Below, in pieces: positions 31,944-37,806 of a stretch of DNA of 37,806 nt (position 1 is the stretch's first letter; every line of letters starts with the position of its first letter). Under the pieces are notes generated by a model. That model saw only the letters and a program-made list of their open reading frames with translations, was not told the origin of the DNA and ran no database searches. This stretch comes from CAZIGM01 sp964538675 (lineage in GTDB: Bacteria > Bacillota > Bacilli > Tepidibacillales > Tepidibacillaceae): positions 1 to 37,806 of the forward strand of contig CAZIGM010000015.1 of the NCBI GenBank assembly GCA_964538675.1. Direction: 5' to 3'. Made by a program: the position numbers and the translations under genes.

Positions 31944-32116
31944 GTAATTTCTCCTAGTAGTATTTTATTTATTTTCTCATTGTATAATAGAACTTAATAT
32001 TTTTATATTATTTTTTATAAAAAAATTAATATATGTTAAAATTAAATTGTTGATATATGATAATAATATAGCAACAAACATATATATCTGATTGATATAA
32101 TTAGTAGGGGGAAAAA

Positions 32117-32563
32117 ATGAAACAAGTTGATCAATTTAGAGATGAAATAATGTTAAAAGAAATAAGTTCTTTAATTGTTACTAAGGATAAAGTGGCAGTT
32201 ATTAATAAAAATTGGAACCTTAAACAAGCACTTGATATTTTAATGAAATCAGGGTGGTCATCTGTACCCGTTGTAAATAGTGAAGAAGAGGTTGAGGGGA
32301 TTATAAGTAAAACATTAATATTAAAATATGGTAGGTTGGAAAAAGTACCTCTGTTTCACGATTTACAAAGGAAGTTTGTTAAGGAATGTATGAAAAAGGA
32401 TGTTCCAACTCTAAGTTCAGATACAACTCTGCATTATGGAATTGAATTATTGGTTGATTGGGCATATCTACCAGTAGTTAATAAAGAAAAGAAGTTTATA
32501 GGTATTCTTACAAGAAGATCAGTTTTAGAATATCTGTTAAAAGTTTTTTACAATGAAATATAA
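32117..32563 (+). CDS. cbpB: CBS-pair protein, CbpB/DarB-like (c-di-AMP binding)
   Basis: 148 residues with AGGGGG upstream. Two CBS motifs fill the protein: LKQALDILMKSGWSSVPVV with EVEGIISKTLIL, and a second one in the C-terminal half with YLPVVNKEKKFIGILTRRSV. Length, the lack of any other domain and the ending TRRSVLEYLLK resemble CbpB (DarB, YkuL) of Listeria and Bacillus, which binds cyclic di-AMP and in its free form activates the stringent-response enzyme Rel. The identity as CbpB is inferred; other stand-alone CBS proteins bind AMP/ATP. It ends directly at hairpin repeat copy F. Confidence 0.7.
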   Translation: MKQVDQFRDEIMLKEISSLIVTKDKVAVINKNWNLKQALDILMKSGWSSVPVVNSEEEVEGIISKTLILKYGRLEKVPLFHDLQRKFVKECMKKDVPTLSSDTTLHYGIELLVDWAYLPVVNKEKKFIGILTRRSVLEYLLKVFYNEI

Positions 32564-32615
32564 AGCCAAACTTTATTCATATGGAGTTTAAACACCACCT
32601 GAATAAAGTTTGGCT
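32564..32615. repeat. Repeat copy F / hairpin after cbpB
   Basis: AGCCAAACTTTATTCA (32564-32579) and TGAATAAAGTTTGGCT (32600-32615) form a perfect 16-bp stem that begins on the base after the cbpB stop codon. ACCTGAATAAAGTTTGGCT equals the 3' module of copies B and C. On the minus strand the stem is followed by TTTAT. Confidence 0.6.
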
Positions 32616-32642
32616 GTAGTGTAAAATACGAATTATTTTTTG

Positions 32643-32670
32643 TTGACTTATTGAATATATTTGATATAAT
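32643..32670 (+). promoter_or_regulatory. Promoter of the aro leader and operon
   Basis: TTGACT (32643-32648), 16-base spacer, TATAAT (32665-32670). It is a near-consensus sigma-A promoter. Transcription would begin near 32677, 40 bases before the leader peptide start. Confidence 0.7.
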
Positions 32671-32713
32671 TCCTTTAACGCTTAAAACCAATAAAGGATT
32701 TTTGGAGGCAAAC

Positions 32714-32920
32714 CTCATGAGAAAAATAGAGAAGAGAATTTTTAAAGGACAATATTATTTTATATTTATCTGGGGCTACTATTATTTTAGCGCTGGTAAT
32801 TTGTTTTACAAAAGAATAATAAATCTCTTTTCTAATGAGGAGCAGCAAAAATTCAACTATTGCATATAATGTAATAAACAGAAATTTTCTGAGGGCTCAT
32901 TAAAGAGTCTTTTTTTATTT
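32714..32920 (+). promoter_or_regulatory. Ribosome-mediated attenuator of aroF-tyrA-aroQ
   Basis: Four RNA segments were found by hand. Segment 1 is 32714-32731, segment 2 is 32825-32839 (CTCTTTTCTAATGAG), segment 3 is within 32893-32907 and segment 4 is 32905-32910 before the T run. 1:2 gives about 14 pairs with one mismatch and one bulge. 2:3 (CTCATTA/TAATGAG plus AAGAG/CTCTT) gives 12 pairs and is the antiterminator. 3:4 (GGGCTC/GAGTCT) with a T run is the terminator. The Tyr/Phe/Trp codons lie between 1 and 2, so a ribosome stalled there would free segment 2 and allow transcription to continue. Confidence 0.75.
32717..32869 (+). CDS. Aromatic-amino-acid-rich leader peptide of the aro operon
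   Basis: 50 codons from ATG 32717, with GGAGG ten bases upstream. Residues 13-31 (YYFIFIWGYYYFSAGNLFY) contain six Tyr, four Phe and one Trp. Such a density of the end products of the pathway, directly before aroF-tyrA-aroQ and inside an attenuator structure, marks a regulatory leader peptide like those of trp and phe operons in enteric bacteria. The rest is basic (MRKIEKRIFKGQ) or polar (NEEQQKFNYCI). The site GGAGG can itself pair with CCTC at 32713-32716, just before the start codon. A function of its own as a peptide is not excluded. Confidence 0.8.
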   Translation: MRKIEKRIFKGQYYFIFIWGYYYFSAGNLFYKRIINLFSNEEQQKFNYCI

Positions 32921-32943
32921 TAAAAAATTAAGGAGTGAAAATT

Positions 32944-33957
32944 ATGATTCTCGTAATAAAACAGGACATACCAGAAAATGAACTTAAAAAAATAAAAAGT
33001 AAAATGGAAGACTTGGGTTGCAAAATTAATGAATCAGTAGGTGAAAATCATCTTTTATTAGGGTTAGTTGGTGATACTAGTAGTATAGATCCAAATCTGA
33101 TTCAAGCAAACATTTATGTAGAAAAATTAATACGTGTTCAAGAGCCATATAAGAAAGTTAATAGATTATTTCATCCCGAAGATTCTGAAATATTAGTTGA
33201 AGGTAGAAAAATAGGTGGTAATAAATTTGCAATAATCGCGGGACCTTGTTCAGTTGAAAGTGAAGAACAGATCGTAGGTATTGCGCAGGAAATCAAAAAA
33301 TCCGGTGCGGGTTTTCTTAGGGGTGGTGCATTCAAACCAAGAACATCTCCTTATAGCTTTCAAGGATTGATGTATGATGGTTTAGAATTACTTAAGTTGG
33401 CCAAAGAGAAAACGGGACTCCCAATTGTTTCAGAAATAATGTCTCCAATTCACATTGAAAGATTTATTGAAGACGTAGATATAATTCAAATTGGTGCAAG
33501 GAACATGCAAAATTTCGATCTATTGAAAGAAGTGGGAAAAACAAACAAACCTATTTTATTAAAGAGGGGTTTGTCCGCTACGATTGAGGAATTATTAATG
33601 TCAGCAGAATATATTATGGCAGAAGGAAATGAAAATGTTATTTTTTGTGAAAGAGGAATAAGAACATTTGAAACGTATACAAGAAATACTTTGGATATAA
33701 GTGCAGTTCCTGTTATTAAAAAACATAGTCATTTACCTGTGATTATTGATCCAAGTCACGCTGCAGGAATGTGGTGGATGGTTGAACCATTGGCAAAAGC
33801 TGCATTAGCTGTAGGAGCAGATGGGTTAATGATTGAAGTTCATAACGATCCATCGAACGCTAAGTCTGATGGGCAACAATCAATAAAACCAGAAAAATTC
33901 GAAAAATTAATGGGTTCTTTAAAAGAATTAGCAACAGTATTAGGCAAAGAAATATAA
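32944..33957 (+). CDS. aroF: DAHP synthase (3-deoxy-7-phosphoheptulonate synthase), AroF type Ib
   Basis: 337 residues from ATG 32944 (AAGGAG eight bases upstream; GTG 32935 overlaps the site). It condenses phosphoenolpyruvate and erythrose 4-phosphate, the first step of the shikimate pathway. An N-terminal ferredoxin-like regulatory domain of about 70 residues precedes the TIM-barrel: IIAGPCSVESEEQI, LRGGAFKPRTSPYSFQG, IQIGARNMQNFDLL, CERGIRTFE and IIDPSHAAG (metal ligands). The regulatory domain is the one that gives feedback inhibition by Tyr/Phe in Thermotoga DAHP synthase. It is the first structural gene behind the attenuator. Confidence 0.95.
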   Translation: MILVIKQDIPENELKKIKSKMEDLGCKINESVGENHLLLGLVGDTSSIDPNLIQANIYVEKLIRVQEPYKKVNRLFHPEDSEILVEGRKIGGNKFAIIAGPCSVESEEQIVGIAQEIKKSGAGFLRGGAFKPRTSPYSFQGLMYDGLELLKLAKEKTGLPIVSEIMSPIHIERFIEDVDIIQIGARNMQNFDLLKEVGKTNKPILLKRGLSATIEELLMSAEYIMAEGNENVIFCERGIRTFETYTRNTLDISAVPVIKKHSHLPVIIDPSHAAGMWWMVEPLAKAALAVGADGLMIEVHNDPSNAKSDGQQSIKPEKFEKLMGSLKELATVLGKEI

Positions 33958-34005
33958 AACTTTACTATTAAAAAGCTAGACGATAGGAAAAAGGAGAGGT
34001 ATTAG

Positions 34006-34872
34006 TTGGAGGAAACAAACTTTAATATAACAATAGTAGGCTTAGGGTTAATTGGAGGTTCCCTTGCGATGGCATTAAAAGAACTAAGACCAAAAAACAT
34101 ATGGGGAATTGACATAAATGCTAATGCCATACAGTTTGCGGAAGAACAAGGAATTGTTAATAAGGGTTATATAAATCCAGAGATACCTTTATCTAATTCA
34201 GATATTGTAATAGTTTGTTTATACCCAAACGCAACTATTCAATTTATTAAAGATAATTTAAAAAACTTTAAAGAAGGAACAATTATTACTGATACTGCTG
34301 GGATAAAAAATAAATTAATTAATGAAATTGAAAAATTTTTACCAGATACAATTGATTTTATTGGAGGACATCCAATGACTGGTAAAGAGTGTAAAGGTAT
34401 TGAACATGCATCTAAGGATATTTTTATTGATGCTAACTATATAATTACTCCTACTAAAAAAAATAAAAATTTAAATATAAAAATTATAGAAGATATAGCT
34501 TTAAAAATCGGTTGTAAAAGAGTTGTTAAAGTTAGTCCAAAGAAACATGATGAAATTATTGCATACACGAGTCAATTGCCACATATTCTTGCTAGCGCTT
34601 TAGTAAATAGTGATATAAATGATGATACTAAATTATTTGTAGGCGGAAGTTTTAACGATGCAACTAGGGTGGCCACGGTTAATGCAGATCTTTGGTTAGA
34701 GCTAATTATGGAAAATAAAGACAATATTATAAAGTGTATTGATGTTTTTGAAAGAAGGATTAAAAGCATAAAAAATGCTATTGAAGAAAGTAACAATAAT
34801 GATTTAGAAGCTATATTTAATAGTGGTACTATTAAAAAAGAAATGATGTTAGATAATAAAGATTTATTTTAA
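34006..34872 (+). CDS. tyrA: Prephenate dehydrogenase
   Basis: 288 residues from TTG 34006 after AGGAGAGG. It oxidatively decarboxylates prephenate to 4-hydroxyphenylpyruvate, the route to tyrosine. The NAD-binding Rossmann motif GLGLIGGSLAMAL is at about 12-24, and the catalytic region GGHPMTGKECKGI is near 121-133, followed by the all-helical dimerisation domain (SQLPHILASALV). It ends without the C-terminal ACT domain seen in the longer Bacillus TyrA, so feedback control may rest on AroF and the attenuator. It lies 48 bases after aroF and 12 before aroQ. Confidence 0.93.
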   Translation: MEETNFNITIVGLGLIGGSLAMALKELRPKNIWGIDINANAIQFAEEQGIVNKGYINPEIPLSNSDIVIVCLYPNATIQFIKDNLKNFKEGTIITDTAGIKNKLINEIEKFLPDTIDFIGGHPMTGKECKGIEHASKDIFIDANYIITPTKKNKNLNIKIIEDIALKIGCKRVVKVSPKKHDEIIAYTSQLPHILASALVNSDINDDTKLFVGGSFNDATRVATVNADLWLELIMENKDNIIKCIDVFERRIKSIKNAIEESNNNDLEAIFNSGTIKKEMMLDNKDLF

Positions 34873-34884
34873 GAAGGTGATTAA

Positions 34885-35169
34885 GTGAGTGATTTGGAGA
34901 AGATAAGAAGAAAAATTGATAAGATTGATAAAGAACTTGTAAAATTGTTTGAAAAACGGATGGGAATTGTTTTACGAGTTGCTGATCATAAAGAAAGATA
35001 TAATAAACCTATTACTCATGAAGAAAGAGAGTTAGAAGTATTAAATAATTGTAAAAAAAGTTTGAAAAACAAAAAATATGAAGAGGAATTAGAAGAATTT
35101 TTTGTTTGTCTTATGTCGATTAGCCGGAAAGTTCAATCAGAAACATTAAACAAACAAAATGATAAGTAA
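34885..35169 (+). CDS. aroQ: Chorismate mutase, AroQ class
   Basis: 94 residues from GTG 34885 with AGAAGGTGA upstream. It converts chorismate to prephenate, feeding the dehydrogenase encoded just before it. The helical AroQ fold is recognisable in LEKIRRKIDKIDKELVKLFE, KRMGIVLRVADHKERYNKPI and HEERELEVL, with Arg and Lys at the expected active-site positions. It is a monofunctional enzyme, not fused to a DAHP synthase as in B. subtilis AroA. It is the last gene of the operon; its tail is charged (SETLNKQNDK). Confidence 0.88.
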   Translation: MSDLEKIRRKIDKIDKELVKLFEKRMGIVLRVADHKERYNKPITHEERELEVLNNCKKSLKNKKYEEELEEFFVCLMSISRKVQSETLNKQNDK

Positions 35170-35263
35170 ACTACAAAAATTAAATAAAAAATAATTATTT
35201 TCTTGCGACTTTCTTATAAAAATACCGTAGTAATAAATGAAGTATAATATTGGGAGGTCTATA

Positions 35264-35551
35264 ATGAAAGATTATCGAATAATTTCTTCTTTATGTTATT
35301 TTAGTATTTTTTTTGCAGGTTTTATTTTTCCTTTAGCTGTCTATTTTATTGTACAGGATGAGGAAGTGAACTATCATGCGAAAAGGGCATTAATATCACA
35401 TATATTACCTGCTATTACATTTATAGCGATAATAATAAGTATAATAACTATGTCGCCATTTATTATGATAGCTATTATTATAGTAGCTGTTATTATTGAT
35501 ATAGCTATAGTAATTTGGAATATCATTCAAGGAATAAAAATTTTTGTTTAG
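35264..35551 (+). CDS. DUF4870-like small membrane protein
   Basis: 95 residues from ATG 35264 after GGGAGG. A first helix (SLCYFSIFFAGFIFPLAVYFIV) is followed by a polar loop QDEEVNYHAKRALISHIL and two more Ile-rich helices. The layout, and the loop with the H-A-K/R-x-A pattern, are those of DUF4870 (Tic20-like) proteins, which are common in Bacillales and of unknown function. It stands alone after the aro operon, and its end faces the CoA-disulfide reductase gene with a shared terminator. Confidence 0.7.
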   Translation: MKDYRIISSLCYFSIFFAGFIFPLAVYFIVQDEEVNYHAKRALISHILPAITFIAIIISIITMSPFIMIAIIIVAVIIDIAIVIWNIIQGIKIFV

Positions 35552-35570
35552 CTAATAATGCTCCCTTAAT

Positions 35571-35613
35571 AAATCCCCTTACTATATTATTTAATAATTT
35601 AGTAAGGGGATTT
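35571..35613. terminator. Bidirectional terminator between the DUF4870 gene and the CoA-disulfide reductase
   Basis: AAATCCCCTTACTA (35571-35584) is perfectly complementary to TAGTAAGGGGATTT (35600-35613), a 14-bp stem with a 15-base loop. It ends four bases before the stop codon of the convergent gene. Confidence 0.8.
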
Positions 35614-35617
35614 GTGC

Positions 35618-37318
35618 CTATTTATTATAAATTAATTGAGCAACTCCTCTTTCATCCGTTTCTACATATTCAGCACCATATACTGTATTATATGTGACTA
35701 TCCCGCCATCGAGATTTTTAACTTTATACCCGTTTTGTTGTAAAATTCTACAGGCTAAGTATCCGCGTAATCCAACTTGGCAATAAACATATATCTGTTT
35801 TTCTTTAGGGATATCATGCAATCTATACCTAATTTCATTTAATGGAATATTTACTGATTTACTTAGATAACCAAATAATCTTTCTTCTGGTGTTCTAACA
35901 TCTATAATATAGCCATCATTCTCAATAATATTATTAACTTCAAACCATTGAAACGTTTCCAAAGTATTATCAATAATATTTGAAGCAACATATCCTAACA
36001 TGTTAACAGGATCTTTTGATGAAGAGAAAGGTGGAGCATAAGCTAGCTCTATTTCTTGCAAATCATATATAGTTAATTCACCTTTAATAGCAGTTGATAA
36101 TACATCGATTCTTTTATCTATTCCTTCAATACCAATTGCTTGAGCACCAAATATTTTCCCCGATTTTGGATCAAATAATAGTTTCAATGCAATATTAGTC
36201 GCGTTCGGGTAATATCTAGCATGTGAGGCTGGATGTATATGAATTGCTTGGTAGTTAATATCTAATTTTTTAAGGTGCTTTTCATTTAGTCCTGTTGAAG
36301 CGGTAGTTATATCGAATACCTTAACAATCGAGGTACCTAAAGTACCTTTGTATTTTGTTATATTTCCATATATATTATCTGCCACAATTCTTCCTTGTCT
36401 GCTAGCGGGCCAAGCTAATGGAATAGTTGTTGGTTTTTTATTAATGTAGTTAGTAACTTCTATTGCATCTCCAATTGCGTAAATATTAGGATCTGATGTT
36501 TGTAGATAAGGATTAACTCTAATTCCACTATTTTCACCTAATTCTAATCCACAGTTTTCTGCAAGTTTGCTATCTGGTTTTACACCTACACAAACTATAA
36601 TCATATCGGTATCAATTATTGTATCGTCATTAAGTTTAACTTTATAACCGTTGTTAAGAAATTCTTTTACACCATTGTTCAAGATTAAATTTATTTTTTT
36701 TTCTCTTAAATAATTATGTAATATTGCTGCCATTTCTAAATCTGCTGGAGGAAATATTTGATCTGTCATCTCTACTAAAATAACGGATATATTTCTTGCA
36801 TGTAGATTTTCTGCCATCTCAATGCCAATAAAACCCCCACCTATTATAATTGCATTATTAGGATTTTCTTGTTTAATGAAGTTAATAATCTTATCAGTAT
36901 CTGGAATATTGCGAAGTGTAAATAAATTATTACATTTATCAATAGTAGTGATAGTGGGTAAGATTGGGTAAGAACCTGGAGAAAGAACTAAAGTATCGTA
37001 AGATTCCTCATAAACATTATTGTTAAGAATATTTAATACTTTTACAGTTTTTTGGTCTCTATTAATACTAATAACTTCACTGTTGTTTCTTATATCCAAG
37101 TTGAAAGTACTTGACATACTATCAACAGTTTGTACTAATAAATCATTTCTATTTTTTATAGTCCCACCTATGTAATAAGGTAATCCACAATTAGCAAATG
37201 AAATATATTCCCCTTTTTCAAACATTACAATATGTGATTTTTCATCTAATCTTCTTAATCTAGCTGCTGCTGATGCTCCTCCAGCTACGCCGCCAACAAT
37301 AACTATTTTTTTGGACAT
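35618..37318 (-). CDS. cdr: CoA-disulfide reductase with C-terminal rhodanese domain
   Basis: 566 residues, AAGGGG upstream. The FAD motif KIVIVGGVAGGASAAARLRR and the active-site SFANCGLPYYIGG with C44 (the single Cys of CoA-disulfide reductases) are at the front. NADPH motif AIIIGGGFIGIEMAENL and FAD-closing YAIGDAIEVTN follow. The last 100 residues are a rhodanese domain with IIDVRTPEERLFGY and a catalytic C513 in YCQVGLRGYLA. Such CoADR-Rhd fusions reduce CoA persulfides or polysulfide as well as CoA disulfide, and they act in sulfur respiration or thiol redox control. It is a monocistronic gene; sulfur-anion transport (the TSUP gene) is the only related function in the window. Confidence 0.9.
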   Translation of the reverse strand: MSKKIVIVGGVAGGASAAARLRRLDEKSHIVMFEKGEYISFANCGLPYYIGGTIKNRNDLLVQTVDSMSSTFNLDIRNNSEVISINRDQKTVKVLNILNNNVYEESYDTLVLSPGSYPILPTITTIDKCNNLFTLRNIPDTDKIINFIKQENPNNAIIIGGGFIGIEMAENLHARNISVILVEMTDQIFPPADLEMAAILHNYLREKKINLILNNGVKEFLNNGYKVKLNDDTIIDTDMIIVCVGVKPDSKLAENCGLELGENSGIRVNPYLQTSDPNIYAIGDAIEVTNYINKKPTTIPLAWPASRQGRIVADNIYGNITKYKGTLGTSIVKVFDITTASTGLNEKHLKKLDINYQAIHIHPASHARYYPNATNIALKLLFDPKSGKIFGAQAIGIEGIDKRIDVLSTAIKGELTIYDLQEIELAYAPPFSSSKDPVNMLGYVASNIIDNTLETFQWFEVNNIIENDGYIIDVRTPEERLFGYLSKSVNIPLNEIRYRLHDIPKEKQIYVYCQVGLRGYLACRILQQNGYKVKNLDGGIVTYNTVYGAEYVETDERGVAQLIYNK

Positions 37319-37548
37319 CTTATTAACCCCTTGTTGTTTAAAATTTTAATAAATAGGCATCCAGTGGTTATTATATGAGGTATTTACCCAATCACCAAGT
37401 ATGCCTTAGACATATTATAAACAATAAAACTGAACTTAATTCTAATAGTACTAATAGTAAACTAGAATTTAATCAAGCAAGAGATGAAGTTTAGACTATG
37501 TTGTATGTAATAGTATATTAGAGTTTAAAGAAAGGGGGAAAGTGTGTT

Positions 37549-37806
37549 TTGGCTAAACCTCTAGTATTAAATAAGCCTGTTATTGCTATTGTGGGTAGTG
37601 CGGGCAAAACAACAACTAAAGAAATGCTTGCTTCAATTCTTCAGCTACGTTGGATAATTTTAAAAACTTCTGGAAATGCAAATGCACCTCGGCATACTGC
37701 TAATTATGCAAAAAAAATTAAAGGTATCCATAAAGCTGTAGTTTTAGAATATGGTATGTCAAAACCAGGTGAGATTAGACGTAGTTGTCAAATTATTAGA
37801 CCTAAC
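37549..37806 (+). CDS. Mur ligase family protein, N-terminal part (runs off window)
   Basis: 86 codons from TTG 37549, with AAAGGGGG nine to ten bases upstream, open to the window end. VIAIVGSAGKTTTKEMLASI is the ATP-binding P-loop of Mur ligases (GxxGKTT[ST]). ILKTSGNANAPRHTANYAKK and AVVLEYGMSKPGEIRRSCQI correspond to the N-x-N and E-x-G-M regions of MurF-like central domains. The protein lacks the usual MurF N-terminal domain, because the P-loop begins at about residue 15. It therefore looks like one of the short MurF-related ligases of Bacilli rather than MurF itself. Product unknown. Confidence 0.7.
   Translation, partial: MAKPLVLNKPVIAIVGSAGKTTTKEMLASILQLRWIILKTSGNANAPRHTANYAKKIKGIHKAVVLEYGMSKPGEIRRSCQIIRPN

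Overview
The window comes from a low-GC, endospore-forming Bacillota, most likely a member of or close to the Bacillales. Sporulation genes (yunB, a LytH-like M23 peptidase, a Spo0E-like phosphatase, a 3D-domain protein) and the order yunB - lytH - yutD - yutG - yutI - yumC - yuiC - pepA(yuiE) follow, as I recall it, the yun/yut/yum/yui stretch of Bacillus subtilis. MqnE-type radical SAM enzymes, flavin-dependent thymidylate synthase, nickel-pincer cofactor genes and a CoA-disulfide reductase-rhodanese fusion fit an anaerobic or facultative, sulfur-aware organism. I saw no tRNA, rRNA, CRISPR array or transposase.

Layout. 1-4000 is a decaying accessory region: ORF relics, a nonsense-interrupted signal-peptide gene, a frameshifted lipoprotein, small membrane ORFs, palindromes and fragments of a repeat family. 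4067-9000 holds a coiled-coil protein, a TSUP exporter, a DUF6154-like protein, an HD-GYP phosphodiesterase, thyX and yunB. 9050-11200 is a T-box-controlled argS (specifier CGC) with a repeat element inserted between the T-box terminator and the gene. 11250-16584 has the LytH-like peptidase and a nickel-pincer nucleotide module: a minus-strand operon of a TIGR00300-family enzyme, larE, larB and larC1, faced tail-to-tail by a separate larC2. 16734-19348 is a zinc/manganese ABC operon (znuACB) whose promoter carries a palindromic operator. 19434-30088 is the yut/yum/yui-like backbone with two tandem mqnE-type genes. 30089-31943 is an oppBC-type permease pair without ATPases. 32117-35169 is a c-di-AMP-binding-type CBS protein and an aroF-tyrA-aroQ operon. 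35264-37806 has a small DUF4870-like membrane protein, the CoA-disulfide reductase fusion and the start of a Mur-ligase-type gene.

Most notable points. (1) aroF-tyrA-aroQ is preceded by a 50-codon leader peptide packed with Tyr/Phe/Trp codons, and the leader RNA contains four segments that pair as 1:2, 2:3 and 3:4, i.e. a complete classical ribosome-mediated attenuator. (2) LarC, made elsewhere as one frameshift-fused polypeptide, is here two genes on opposite strands, beside a TIGR00300 enzyme and with no larA in view. (3) A family of ORF-less structured repeats (three long and three short copies) shares a conserved core and a conserved 3' hairpin module, resembling IS605/TnpB or IscB-type guide-RNA elements that have lost their protein gene. 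All functions are read from sequence by eye; no database search was run.
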